Part shown: piece after piece, positions 21,271 through 32,148 of the stretch
Numbering within the stretch: position 1 is the first letter of the stretch
How the letters are laid out: every line of letters starts with the position of its first letter
Assembly: GCA_027924585.1 (NCBI GenBank)
Contig: BSBM01000361.1
Location: 42,920,501 to 42,984,500 of the forward strand
Origin: Larix kaempferi
Lineage: Eukaryota > Streptophyta > Pinopsida > Pinales > Pinaceae
Direction of reading: 5' to 3'
Length of the DNA: 64,000 nt
Program-made: the position numbers and the translations under genes
The notes under the pieces: generated by a model
Told to the model about the DNA's origin: nothing
Databases searched by the model: none
What the model saw: only the letters and a program-made list of their open reading frames with translations

Positions 21271-23854
21271 ATGTTTATCAGTCAAACATACTGCACTTTA
21301 GTCGCTTATTATCTATTGGACTCAATTCGACTCAGTAAACTATACTTATGACACGATAGACCCGATTATATGTTTCTACCATGGTTACTATGTTATCTTG
21401 TCACTATGACTATGATGTTATGATATTATGATGTTACTATGTTCATGCAGTTAATAGATTATGATTATCATGAGATTCATTGCTTTTATGATGACAATAT
21501 CTGTTTTAACGTTTTCATTGATGGAATGTGAAATATATGATGTTGTATGTGCATGCCATCCTATGATGAAATTGATTGAATTGTTATATGTCATGCATAC
21601 CTGTGATGAGCTAAAATTGTGACGTGAAATAAAATGATGTTGATGATATGGATAAATTGGTGATTGAATGGAAATGCTTGTTATAAAATGCGTATTTTGC
21701 AAAGTGCTAATCCGTGGGACACAGGGGCTACGTAATAGCTGGATACTTGATATGAAGTATGGTATAATACCTATTTTACAGAGAGCCTTGTTTACCAAAG
21801 TTGATGATACGATGACACATTTCAATAATCTCGATAGCAGCACAGTATGGTTTTGATAGGGTATAGACCCAGGATGTTGAGAAGGATGGATGTATGTTCC
21901 ACCCTATGTTTCTATAATACCTGAGGTCATGGGAGGGTCATGCTGAGACACGATCCCCAAGTTGTTGTGATGATGACGGTTGGATTCCTGCTAGGAGAGG
22001 ATAGGTTCACTAGTTAGCCGACACTACCGCTCTCAAGTTCTATGTAGCCAGGTCAGTATAGTTGACATCCACTTTTGTACTAAAAAAAGAAGGATAGGGA
22101 GGATGCGGACGTAGGTTAGGATGGGAGGATATGTTAGTACTATTGAGGGTTGGGTATCCCTTGATCCTGACTTAGTAGTAGTAGGAACCTCTTCCTTGAA
22201 AATAATTGATTGATTAATTATTAAGAATCTGAAAATATCATGATGTTATAACTTGATTGGTTAATTATTAAATGACGAAAATATACTAAAATGCTTATGT
22301 TGAATGTATGTTTGTTATATCTGCACGAATGATTTTGATTCCGTCAGTTAGTAAATACACATAGGAGAAATAATGTTTTCATATAGTACATATATGATCT
22401 ATGCATACGCTGGCAACACATGTACACTAGTATTAATATGATAAATGATAAACATGATTAATGATCATAATGTTGTTTTGTATAAGATTCGGTCGTGCGT
22501 TAATCAGGTTCGGATAATAACTATTTAAGTCATGTGGATATGTATAAATAGGTCAATTGATTTATTTAAGTAAGCTACTTATAAGTGATGCATTGGTAAT
22601 TAATAATTGTTGCCTTAAGATAGTTGTAGTTAGAAACATAGCTATTATTTTGTTTACACCAATAGCATTATTCTGTTAAGCATATGTACTATTCTAATTA
22701 AACTATTAAACATGTTTTGTCTAAAATAAATTGATATATATCATAGTTCATTTCTTCAAAGGAATTATTAATATTATTATTATTACGACTATTACTTGAC
22801 AAACATAATTTGTGTTGATTGTTTAAATAAATTGTTCTATTGTCGGGAAAGTTTACATGCTTGATTGAAAATGAAAGAATATTGGTATAAGTAGAATAAC
22901 CCAATATGATATGATTGAATGATTTTAATATTTTTTTATTCAAATGATATGATTATTAAACTTATTTTGTAAATTAAAACATGACGGTGAAATCTGATTT
23001 GTATTGAATATTAAGCATCTCCATTATGAAAAATCAAGTGTGGTATTTATTATTCTATCCTAAAAATTTAAAACAAGAGTGGTGGATTGAATTGTCTATT
23101 CGTAAATAAGCCTCGTAAAAACCAATAGTGGTCATTCCAAGAATAAATAAATAAATGGGGTCAGTTTGATAGGCCCAACATAATTAGCATTTTATTGTTT
23201 AACTGCACGAGAATGAAAAAATATTCGGTAAATATATTTAAATATTATTTATTCTTGAATAGTGGAATAGCATTAATGATTTTGGATTTCGAGACATTGA
23301 GTGAGGGAAGTGGAGTAAGGCTGAAGCAAGGAGGAGGAAAATTTGGTATATAGGAAAGGTTTCATGGAGTATGAGAGAGGGGTTTTCTTTTGATGGAGGG
23401 AGAAGTTTGTTTTAGACTTCGTGAATTTGAAAAGGAGGGATTCTGAGGAGGGGGTTAGCTCAGAAGGAAATTGGTTTTGTAAAGGGAAAATGGTGGATCT
23501 CAGAAATTGAAGGAAGTTGCTCTCAAGATTATTGGTTTGTGGGATCAGGGGCTAGGAAACCCATTGGTTTCCTAGGGACAACACGATAAGAGCTGGTCGG
23601 CAGGGTGGTTCATTCATTTTGGTAAATCAAGACTTGGACAGAAGTTGAAGGAACCTAGGGAACCTACATCAAACTACAGGATCTACAACCTATGGGATCC
23701 TAAATATTTACTATTAGTTAATCATTTACATCCTAAATATTTGTATACTTTAAAATGGTGAGATTGACTAACTGCTATGAGAATTTGTAAATTTTATGTT
23801 AGGAAAATAACTCTACACATGTATATTTTGGATTTGGATTTATTTACCAGTATG
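21271..23854. other. Possible long LTR body, no coding evidence
   Basis: This stretch is AT-rich with many ATGATG-type words and no believable ORF. It may be the body of the LTR starting at 21,244, since LTRs of that group reach 2-4 kb. The 3' limit is not visible. Confidence 0.35.
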
Positions 23855-23855
23855 T

Positions 23856-24248
23856 TTACAAAAACTAGGTAAAAATAGAAACAGACATGAACCTGGAAAT
23901 TTAATTGAACAGTACAGTTTTATTAAAAAATTATCAGACAATGTCGACAAGCTGCTTACCACGATTGAGTGAAACAAAGAAAAAATGTTGAAACACAAGG
24001 CCACCTTGGTAAAGGAACATGGAGAGACCATTGAGTTAAACACAAAATTACATGCCATATTATTTGAGAAAGACAATTTACTAGCTGCGTATAACAACCT
24101 TAACATGGAAAAGGAAGTATTGACTATTCAGTTAATGATAATGGAAGGGGAGACAAACGATTTTCAAGCAAAGCTTACAGACTTTGAAACATGTGCATCA
24201 GTGGTGAACAACAAGGCCAATGAATTGAATACTCAAGTAGATAAGTTG
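23856..24248 (+). pseudogene. Coiled-coil ORF fragment cut by an LTR
   Basis: One frame reads through from 23,856 to 24,248 with a single TGA near 23,967. It encodes a charged, heptad-like helix rich in Lys, Glu, Asn and Leu, for example LVKEHGETIELNTKL and EKDNLLAAYNNLNMEKEVL. It breaks exactly where an LTR starting TGTTGGAATATTC begins at 24,249. The style is that of plant coiled-coil proteins, perhaps of the XS/XH type, or of a retroelement gag. I cannot tell which, and no flanking domain is present. Confidence 0.45.
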
Positions 24249-25208
24249 TGTTGGAATATTCACACCATCATTTTTATATTTTGCATGCTTGCATGCAAAA
24301 CTACATGTTGCATGCATTTGAATGCCACTGCATGCATGCAATCATCATCATGGTTGTCTCCCCAGCACCTAAAGCTTTCTTCTAGCTCTCTAGAGCAAAT
24401 CTTTAGCCCTCATTTGGCCTTCTACCTGCCTAATGCGCCCTCCTTAACTTATATGCTTAGCAAGTGCACCTTTCTCACCTACCACTATCAGTCAGAGTGC
24501 CCTTGCTCACCTACCACCAGTTATCACTCAGTTAGGGCGCCTTATCTCACCTACCGGGAGTTATCATTCAGTTAGTGCATTGATTGAGTATTTCTTCCAC
24601 TGATTGCTCGTGTTGACTGCTTGTATCTTCTAGTTAGCTAGTTCTAGAGTTCCACTTGACTATTTGACAGCCTCATGTGCCCCCCTTGGAGTCTCCATTC
24701 CCTAATTTATGCCTAGATGGTTCTGTTAGACTTAGTTAGACACACTTGACTGACTATTACCATTTATGACTGATACTATTGACTGGATGAAGTCTCCATT
24801 GTTATCCAAGCTAGACTTTGAGTTAGATAGCCTCATGCACCCCACTTAGAGTCTCCATTCCTTGATTTATGGCTAAATAGTTCTGTTAGACTCAATTAGA
24901 CACACTTGACTGACTCTTACCACTTATGACTGATACTACCGACTAGTTGATGTCTCCACAGTTATTCATGCTAGACTTTGAGCTTAGAATTTGAATGCTT
25001 TACTTGGCTAATTCGAATCCTATATGATACCTCATCATTGATTATTGTAACACATTCTCTACATTCCTTATTCATTGTATGATATTGACATTGTCAATTA
25101 TTCTGTGTTTGTGAGTGATTATTGAATGCATGCTTCTTCTTCTTTGCAAATAATCTTGAGAGTTAGATTGTGAGTTTGTTACAGTTGCTAGATCCCTGCA
25201 GATTATCA
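24249..25208 (+). repeat. 5' LTR of a copia-type element (about 960 bp)
   Basis: Starts TGTTGGAATATTC and ends at CA shortly before the PBS. It carries an imperfect tandem duplication of about 165 bp (about 24,665-24,830 and 24,830-24,990) built on GAGTCTCCATTCC and AGACACACTTGACTGACT. There is no second copy in the window. The LTR at 29,360 downstream is a different sequence. Confidence 0.6.
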
Positions 25209-25210
25209 CA

Positions 25211-25222
25211 TGGTATCATAGC
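25211..25222 (+). other. Copia primer-binding site
   Basis: TGGTATCATAGC matches the initiator-Met tRNA PBS with one change (TGGTATCAGAGC) and lies 2 bp after the LTR. Confidence 0.75.
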
Positions 25223-25530
25223 AGCAAGCAGCTATTTGAATTGCAACAGTTGCAACATTTATTTGAGCATCTATCTTTCACTTGTGCACCAAAAGCCTCT
25301 GAGTTTCCATAGCAAATTCTGGTTCTATTACTTGAATTCATTGGAGAAATCCAGTGAGTTCTATCCAGGTGTGAAGGACTTAGTCTATTTGTCCCAAGAA
25401 GAGAAATGAAGATCAAGCTCTCACAACACATACCAAGAAGAGGACACTTTTCCTCAGATTGTCCTAAGAACAAAAGGAACAACAACAACTACTACTACAA
25501 GCAATCTGACATGTATGATTTATAGGTATG
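25223..25530 (+). pseudogene. Copia gag remnant with half a zinc knuckle
   Basis: Most of gag is deleted. What remains ends in RRGHFSSDCPKNKRNNNNYY (about 25,436-25,495), the second half of a CCHC knuckle followed by an Asn/Tyr-rich tail. A stop and a shift separate it from the upstream leader-like sequence. Confidence 0.55.
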
Positions 25531-26815
25531 TTTTGAAATCTGTTCATGATTAAGTTTATAATATGATTGTCTTCATGTTATTGAGTTTAGTAACAATCTT
25601 GTTTAATTTTAGACTTGTCTTATCACCCTAGTAAAAGTATGAATGCATGATAGAAGACATTCATTGATTAGGGTTATGACACTTATGATTGTATCATGAT
25701 TGTACCAATGCACGGTGGTGTTGTATGAGGATAATGCTATCCGCTAACATGAAGGTACAAATCAAATTCCAAGATCAAGACCATGATGAAATGAAAACAA
25801 AGACTCATCCATAGTCATGGATCACATAGAGGTATGTATAATTTAGTTCTACAATGGTTAAATTATGAGTTATGCAGGTCATTGAAGAGAACAAGAAAAC
25901 ATTGCTAGACATAACTAGCAAATATGATGACCAAGTATGTTTTTCCTATATCAAGTTAGAATCCTACCCTATGTAAGGACTTTATACTTTTGTATGATTG
26001 ATAATGATTACTTATGAAGTTACAAGTTTGAGTAATCTAGGGTTTATGCATATTATGTTCCTTACTTTGATTAATAATATGACTAACCAGAAAAGTTTTA
26101 TATAAACCTTGAATACTAATGCTTATGATCTGTGTTTGAAATGATCATGACTATACATGCTTAAGATTATTGTGTTTTGATAGTATTAAGATTATACTAA
26201 TAAATGTATGATTATGTATGAGATCTCGAGGATAACACAATGATGATACTAGTAAGTATGCATAGTGATCGAAGATGGATATAAGTTCGAGGATAGGTAA
26301 TCCAGGAAGCAAAGATCAAGAGGGAGCACACTCCAGTAGTTCCTGCAAGGAAACAAAGATTGAGAGGGAGTCCACCCAACAAACAAACAAAGATAAGTAT
26401 TTGAATTGTCATTTCTTGTATATTTGATTGTTTAAATAATACTGTTCAAAGATGTATATACTTATGTTCCTAGACTTAGGTTGTGTATTATGCATATTAG
26501 AATAATTGCATTAATGAACAGTATACTACTAATATGCATGTAATGGGTAAGTGGCCTATGGCACTATACAGCATTCCATTGCTACTTATCTAGAATGAAA
26601 CCTCTTTGCTGACATGTTGGGAGTTGTGCACACTCTTAACAATGTTCTGGTAGAGATTGGAAGGCATCTAGAAAGTTATGGGATATGGATAAATGTTGTA
26701 TTGAAGCATTGGCCAAAATAATTGCATGACTGTATGACATATTTCTTTATGTGTAAGAATTTGTTCTGAAAACTATGAGATGTCTCTAATCATGCAATTT
26801 AACTTGTCTTGTAGG
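25531..26815 (+). other. Gapped region with intron-like borders between gag and pol
   Basis: Short coding-like blocks alternate with AT-rich segments that look like introns. Donor-like GTATGT follows TTTATAG (about 25,525), CACATAGAG (about 25,833) and GATGACCAA (about 25,936). Acceptor-like TTATGCAG precedes GTCATTGAAG (about 25,878), and CTTGTAG precedes GAAAGATCG (about 26,815). One block (26,290-26,390) is basic and Pro/Ser-rich, like the integrase-RT linker of copia. No integrase core is recognisable. Confidence 0.35.
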
Positions 26816-26921
26816 AAAGATCGTATACTATCACCTACAAAAGAAGGACTACAACATTTGTTCCAGCAAAAAAGCTATCTATTGAATATATTGAAGAATC
26901 AGAAGTTCCCAACATCTGGGA

Positions 26922-28434
26922 TGAAGTAATGGAAGGATGCCATGATCGAGCAGTGCTAGTCGATCATGAAGAATGATGTTTGGGATGTGGTCCCAATACC
27001 TGAAGGGAAGTTTGATGTGACTTCCAAGTGGATCTACAAGATCAAGCATGCTGTAGATGGAAACATAGAAAAATACAAAGCGAGATTTGTAGTTCGTGGC
27101 TTCTCCCAGAAAGAGGGAATAGACTATGAAGAGACTTTTGCTCCTGTAGCTAGATACACCTCCATCAGAATATTACTTACTCTGGTTGCAATGATGAAAT
27201 GGAAGATACAACAGATGGATGTCAAGACAACCTTCTTGAATGGTGTAGTCGAGGAGGAAGTGTATGTAGAGAAGCCCCTTAGTTTTGAGACACATGATAG
27301 GGGGTCATATGTGTGCAGGTTGAAGAAAGCCTTGTATGGCTTGAAGCAAGCTCCTAGGACTTGGTATGGTAGGATATACAACTTTCTATAAAGTTTGGGC
27401 TTTACCAAGAGTAAAGTGGATTCCAACCTTTACTACAAGGTTGAGGAAGGAAATCCAGTGATACTACTACTGTATGTGGATGACATGTCTGTCACAGGTG
27501 AGGATGGGTTGATTTCCGACACCAAGAGGAAGCTTTCTGCCGAGTTCGAGATGAAGGACTTGGGGATGATGCACTACTTTCTAGGCATGGAGGTGTGGCA
27601 GAGTGCAGATGGAATCTTCCTTGGACAAGGGAAGTATGCAGTAGAGATCTTGAAGAGGTTCAGGATGATGGACTGCAAGGCCATGGCCACACCTATGGAA
27701 TCAAACCTGAAGCTTCTCTGTGATGCTTCATCTGAGCCGGTTGATGTCACTGTGTATCATCAGATGATTGGGTCCTTGATGTACCTGACGAACACGAGAC
27801 CAAATATTTGCTTTGCGGTGAACACATTGAGCCAGTTCCTGATGGATCTGAGAAGTGTTCACCTGATTACTGTAAAGCATATTCTGAGGTACCTAAAGGT
27901 TACAATTCATTATGGGCTCAAGTATGATGCGAATCAAAAGTTTAACCTGCAGGGTTATGTTGATTCGGACTAGGCAGGCAATGCTACAGATAGGAAGAGC
28001 ACTTCTGGGTGCTGCTTCAGTATGGGATTAGGTGTGATCCCTTGGTTTAGCAGGAAGCAGTCCTGCGTAGCACTGAGTACAGCCAACGCAGAGTATGTTG
28101 CAGCTTGTCCGGCTAGTTGTGAGGCAGTATGGCTCCAGAAGCTACTATATGAGCTATTTGATCTCCCGTTGGAGGCTACTGGTATCTTTTGTGACAACCA
28201 GAGTTGTGTGAAGCTATTGGAAAATTTGGTGTTCCACGATAGGTCGAAGCACATTGAGATCAAATATCACTATATTAGGGATATGGTGCAGAGAGGAGAA
28301 GTGAAGCTCCTGTATGTTGCGACGGATGAGCAAGTTTCAGATGTGTTGATGAAACTACTACCCAGAGTGAAGTTTGAGTACTTCAGAGAGAGACTTGGTG
28401 TTCTTCAGATTGATGACACTTCAAGGAAGAAGTG
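26922..28434 (+). pseudogene. Copia reverse transcriptase and RNase H
   Basis: One frame covers the copia RT and RNase H. It opens with DAMIEQC, a TAG, then SIMKNDVWDVVP (26,963-26,998). RT landmarks are SKWIYKIKH, KARFVVRGFSQKEGIDYEET, QQMDVKTTFLNG, LYGLKQAPRTWY, the catalytic YVDDM (about 27,472) and GMMHYFLGMEV. RNase H shows STSGCCFSMG, STANAEYVAA and the tail LTKxLPRxKFEYFRERLG, here VLMKLLPR. Stops are TAG near 26,950, TAA at 27,389 and TAG at 27,971, all in the same frame, with no frameshift. Otherwise it is well preserved. It ends with TGA at 28,433. Confidence 0.92.
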
Positions 28435-28544
28435 ATGGACACATTTGCAAGAGCCATTCCAAGCATGGTGAGAGGAGTATCCTTCCCATGGTTGTGGATG
28501 TAATCATTGTGTGATGAGCATTAGGACGATGCTCCAGTTGCTAC

Positions 28545-28775
28545 TATGTATATGTATCAGGTGGATCATGTATTTTTATATGTATCAGGTGGATACATTG
28601 TATGATCAGGTGGATCATGTATTTGTATATGTATCAGGTGGATACATTGTATGATCAGGTGGATCATGTATTTGTATATGTATCAGGTGGATACATGGTA
28701 TGCATTAGGTGGATGCATTGTATGATCAGGATGATCATGTGATGATGTACATCAGGATGATGTATGGTGAGTGTC
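28545..28775 (+). repeat. 49-bp tandem repeats after copia pol
   Basis: About four degenerate copies built on GTATATGTATCAGGTGGATA and TGTATGATCAGGTGGATCA. They lie in the non-coding region between pol and the polypurine tract. Confidence 0.85.
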
Positions 28776-28814
28776 ATGTTCATACTCTGTGGCCATGGAC
28801 AGGTTGTGTAGGTG

Positions 28815-29010
28815 AACATGTAATATCGCCCTAGGAGATCCGATAGGTTGGTCTGTGTGCCCGTAATAAGTCATGAGATGCTCTTGCGAGGTTTTGTCGT
28901 GTGGTCACATGTAATAGCTCCCCGAGAGATACATTAGGTTGGGTTGTGTGCCCATAATCAATCTGAGGATACTCTTTCGAGGTTTTGTGATGCACGTAAT
29001 AAGTCCTGAG
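28815..29010 (+). repeat. About 95-bp duplication in the copia 3' region
   Basis: Two diverged copies share CACATGTAATA, TTGTGTGCCC and TCGAGGTTTTG. The second copy starts near 28,905, and a partial third starts with CACGTAATAAGTCCTGAGG. Confidence 0.7.
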
Positions 29011-29022
29011 GATCCCACTATT

Positions 29023-29235
29023 GATACATCCAACATGAAAAAGGGTTGGCTCTGTAGATGTTGATACATCTAGTATGAAAAAGGGCTGGCCCTATAGATG
29101 TTGATACATCTAGCATGAAAAAGGGCTGGCTCTGTAGATGTTGATACATCCAGCATGAAAAATGGATGGCTCTGTAGATGATGAAGACCTGCAGGTGGTG
29201 GGCCTACATCCAGGATGAAAAAGGGTTGGCTCTAT
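29023..29235 (+). repeat. 40-bp tandem repeats in the copia 3' region
   Basis: Four to five copies of a unit with TTGATACATCTAGCATGAAA followed by AAGGGCTGGCTCTGTAGATG. They are contiguous, without spacers. Confidence 0.85.
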
Positions 29236-29350
29236 AGAAATTCCCATGACGAGCAGATTTGAGATTGATTGAGATAGCAGCAGCAGTGACGATGATATAG
29301 AGAAGAAGACTTGTGCTAGCAGATCTGTGTCGAGAAATACCTTCCTAGTT

Positions 29351-29892
29351 AAGAGGGAGTGTTGATGTATTTGTAACTTCGGAATGTATTTCACATATGT
29401 ATATTGTACTCCTATAGAGATGGTATTATTCCTATATACGGAAGTGTCGTCATTTATATTGTAAGTGTCGTAAGATATACTTGATGGGTTATTAGACCAC
29501 CTTGATGGGGTCGGCCCTGTATAAGTCATGTGGGTTAAAGGGTTATTAGACCACCCTATTGGGGGTCAGCCCTGTCAGCATTATGTTAAGTGAGTAAGTT
29601 GAGGCCGACCTATGAAAGGTTATTAGACAGGTCAAGTAAAGTATAAATAGAGTGTGGGAGGCACTCTATTTGATCATTCACTTCTCACATACACACTCAT
29701 TGGAGAGTGGCGCACTAGTGGAGGAGGAGAAGCTGCTTCTAGGAGACTATCTCTTATGCTTGGGTTTTGTATCATTGCTCTATCTATCTCTGAGGAAGTT
29801 ATTGGGGTTTTTAACCTTTATGGTTTTCCCCAAGAAAACTCTGTGTGTCTATTGTCTCTTGTGATTGCTTATTGTGATTGATATGTTGTACA
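29351..29892 (+). repeat. Polypurine tract and 3' LTR of a copia element
   Basis: The tract AAGAGGGAG (29,351-29,359) is followed by an LTR that starts TGTTGATGTATTTG at 29,360 and ends near TGTTGTACA at 29,892. Promoter-like GTATAAATAGAG lies at about 29,641. Inside, GGGTTATTAGACCACC and a GGGTCGGCCCTGT-type word recur two to three times. It does not match the LTR at 24,249-25,208, so the two LTRs come from different families or the left one belongs to a separate insertion. Confidence 0.65.
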
Positions 29893-30404
29893 TGTTATTC
29901 TCTCAGTTAAGATCCTAGATCATATTGAATTGATGCTCAAAATTAACATGAATGTGGTGTGAATTTGATTGGAACCACTATAAATGAAGTCAACTAGAAG
30001 GTAGTTCCCCATCTTAAAATATTTTATTTCACTAAGATTTCATTTTCACCTTATAAGGTTTCTAGAGGTTGTAATATTTGTGTCATGTCTCCATAATAAG
30101 GGTAAAGATAAACATGGGTATCAAAAATTTAATGGAAAAAAATTATACATGTAATATCTATTTAAAATAAGTTTTTTTTAATTGGAAAGGTGTCTTGGGA
30201 GGGGGGTTCATCATAAGTATTTTTGGACTCATTCTTTAATATCTAGTGAAATTAGGGGTATTCTTTAATATCCTATGATCATACATGCTATGACATAGGT
30301 TCATAGAGTGACCCCTCCAGACAATGTCATCCTAGAAGGAAGAATTTTGCATAGTACATGTTGAACTCATGGACGTTAAGGCTATGCGAAGGATTTCGTA
30401 GACT
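29893..30404. other. Spacer, nothing recognised
   Basis: No ORF or repeat that I can support. Confidence 0.5.
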
Positions 30405-30675
30405 CATTGAGATGGAGTGGTTGAATCCATGTGTCAAATTTTGTATCACATTTCTCTTTTGGATACCAAAATAGATGAAGTGGAGGAATATGTCAGAGTG
30501 CAAGGTGGTCATATAGACAAGTTGTTGGAAGATGTGGACAAATGGCTCAATTTGGATTTGAAAAACCATTGTTAAGAATGCTCCACTGCAACACGGAGGG
30601 TTCTAGAGGAAGGTTCAATTCATAATCCCACAAAAGAACTCATTGACATGGGCTCCTTAAGAAAATATGGTTGAT
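30405..30675 (+). pseudogene. Small coiled-coil-like ORF remnant
   Basis: The plus frame after 30,405 reads VVESMCQILYHISLLDTKID and DKLLEDVDKWLNLDLKN, then a TAA, then 30 more protein-like residues to a TGA near 30,674. The helix-forming, acidic composition resembles gag-like or tethering helices. The family is unknown. It ends about 55 bp before a LINE target-site duplication. Confidence 0.3.
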
Positions 30676-31129
30676 TTTTTCTTTTGACGGCTTTACATTG
30701 GTTCTATCCTTTTTTGTTTATGTTATATATTACTTTTTTGTTATCTTTTTTTTAACAGAAACAGGGGAAAGATTGTATTTATAAAATTTGTGCACAGCTA
30801 TTCATTACATGCATATGATAGAGTTTTTCACAGAAGAGGAAATTTCTAGAAAGACTGTAATTGTAGTTTCTATCAACATATCTTTAAAAGCTCTAAGCCT
30901 TATCTTTCTAAAGCTGTTCAAAATGGTACTGGGATAAACCCTAATAAACTAACTATTTAGGAGTATGCAGAAATACATTGGCAAAATATATACAAAATTT
31001 GAAACTTGAGCTAGAAAAGAAATTAGCCATAATTCTTGAACTGGGCAGAAGCGGCATCCACCATTTCCTCGTTTATCTCTTGATTGACCGTGGGGGTTTC
31101 CTGCACATAACTTCCCTGCGTTTTCCCTG

Positions 31130-31696
31130 TCAACACTGCCATATCTTCCTGCAGCATATCAACCTTCCCATTAGCTCAAACAATTTTTTCTCCAAATCAT
31201 CAATCCTCAAATCCTGGCATGAAAGCTGAGAGACTGTGTGATTCAAGTCCGCGGCCATCTCCTCGTTTTGCTTCACACTGGTGCAGACATCATCATAAGT
31301 ACTGTGAACCGAGAGTTTTATATCCACCACAGTGCGGGTCAGGGAAGCTATGGACGCCATTATACTTTGCATCATTCCAAGGTTAAACGGAGGCAGCAGT
31401 GGAGGTCGGGGGGATGGAGGGGAGTCTAATTCGCACAGGGAGAGCCGACTTAGCACAGAGAAGGAGAGATGAGGGGGACAAGCCATCGCGGGGGAAGAAG
31501 AGAATGGAGTGTAGGGAGGAGTTAATATCGGCTCGTGGGAGCTGACAACATGGCAGGAGGCCATGTGACAAGTGAGTGGAGGGCCTGAATGGCGTGTGGC
31601 AGAAGCAATGGGGGTCGGGGGGGAGTGAAGGTAACCGCACTTTGAACGAGGGATGGGGGGAACCTCGGGGGTCCAAAGGATCCATGCTTTAAGCAT
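31130..31696 (-). CDS. Proline-rich plus coiled-coil ORF in the LINE 3' part (hypothetical)
   Basis: Downstream of the RNase H stop and inside the same insertion is an open frame of about 188 codons. The first half is rich in Pro, Ser and His. From about residue 110 it becomes a helix with heptad-like spacing (MMQSIMASIASLTRTVVDIK, then LRIDDLEKKLFELMGRL). No canonical ATG is certain. A 3' UTR of 950 nt is long for a plant LINE, so this could be a captured 3' flank or exon, or an extra ORF. Two overlapping frames on the same strand are less protein-like. I do not recognise the family. Confidence 0.35.
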   Translation of the reverse strand: MLKAWILWTPEVPPIPRSKCGYLHSPPTPIASATRHSGPPLTCHMASCHVVSSHEPILTPPYTPFSSSPAMACPPHLSFSVLSRLSLCELDSPPSPRPPLLPPFNLGMMQSIMASIASLTRTVVDIKLSVHSTYDDVCTSVKQNEEMAADLNHTVSQLSCQDLRIDDLEKKLFELMGRLICCRKIWQC

Positions 31697-31726
31697 GTAA
31701 TAAAAAAAATTTCCCTTGACATTATC

Positions 31727-32129
31727 TTAGGGGATGAAGTGAAATCCCATGGCACCATTATGATCCTGCATGTGCCCAAGTTCTAATAAGGTTCCTTTGT
31801 TATCCTCTAAGTCAGCAAGCCGGTTATTCTCTCGAATGATATGAAAAAAAGAGATTTTTGGGAGGATAGCATTGGATTTTATTCGTTGCATATATCTGTA
31901 AGCTTTTGAACCTTGAGGGGTAGAGCCCTTTCTCGTGATTTGAATAACATGCCTAGAGTCTCCATAAATTCTGAGATTGTCAATTCTGAAGGAGGAGGCC
32001 AAATCTAATGAGAGAATAAGGGCTAGCCATTCTGCCTCATTATTTGTCTTGCTGCCTAGGCCCCAAGAGAATGCTGCGACTTTATTTCCTCCGGGATCAA
32101 AGAGTATCCCACCCGCACCTGCCGCGCCG
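31727..32129 (-). pseudogene. LINE RNase H domain
   Basis: The minus-strand frame begins at the truncation junction with GAAGAGGILFDPGGNKVAAF. It continues with SWGLGSKTNNEAEWLALILSL (catalytic Glu in NEAEWLAL), RIYGDSRHVIQI (catalytic Asp) and RENNRLADLEDN (last Asp), ending at a TAA. The first catalytic Asp lies before the junction and is missing. The layout matches the RVT_3-type RNase H at the end of plant LINE ORF2. The frame itself has no internal stop. Confidence 0.8.
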
Positions 32130-32148
32130 ATTACTTTTTTGTTATCTT

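Larger units (their letters stand above)
30729..32148 (-). mobile_element. 5'-truncated LINE with 19-bp target-site duplication
   Basis: The 19-mer ATTACTTTTTTGTTATCTT occurs at 30,729-30,747 and again at 32,130-32,148. The inserted 1.38 kb (30,748-32,129) starts with a T-run on plus, which is a poly(A) tail on minus. This fixes a minus-strand LINE insertion by target-primed reverse transcription. Only the RNase H domain and a long downstream part remain. The 5' junction at 32,129 cuts into the RNase H coding sequence. Confidence 0.85.

Noticed and set aside
20931-21272. 113-codon minus-strand frame
   Set aside because: No domain, and it crosses the apparent polypurine tract and LTR start of a plus-oriented element.
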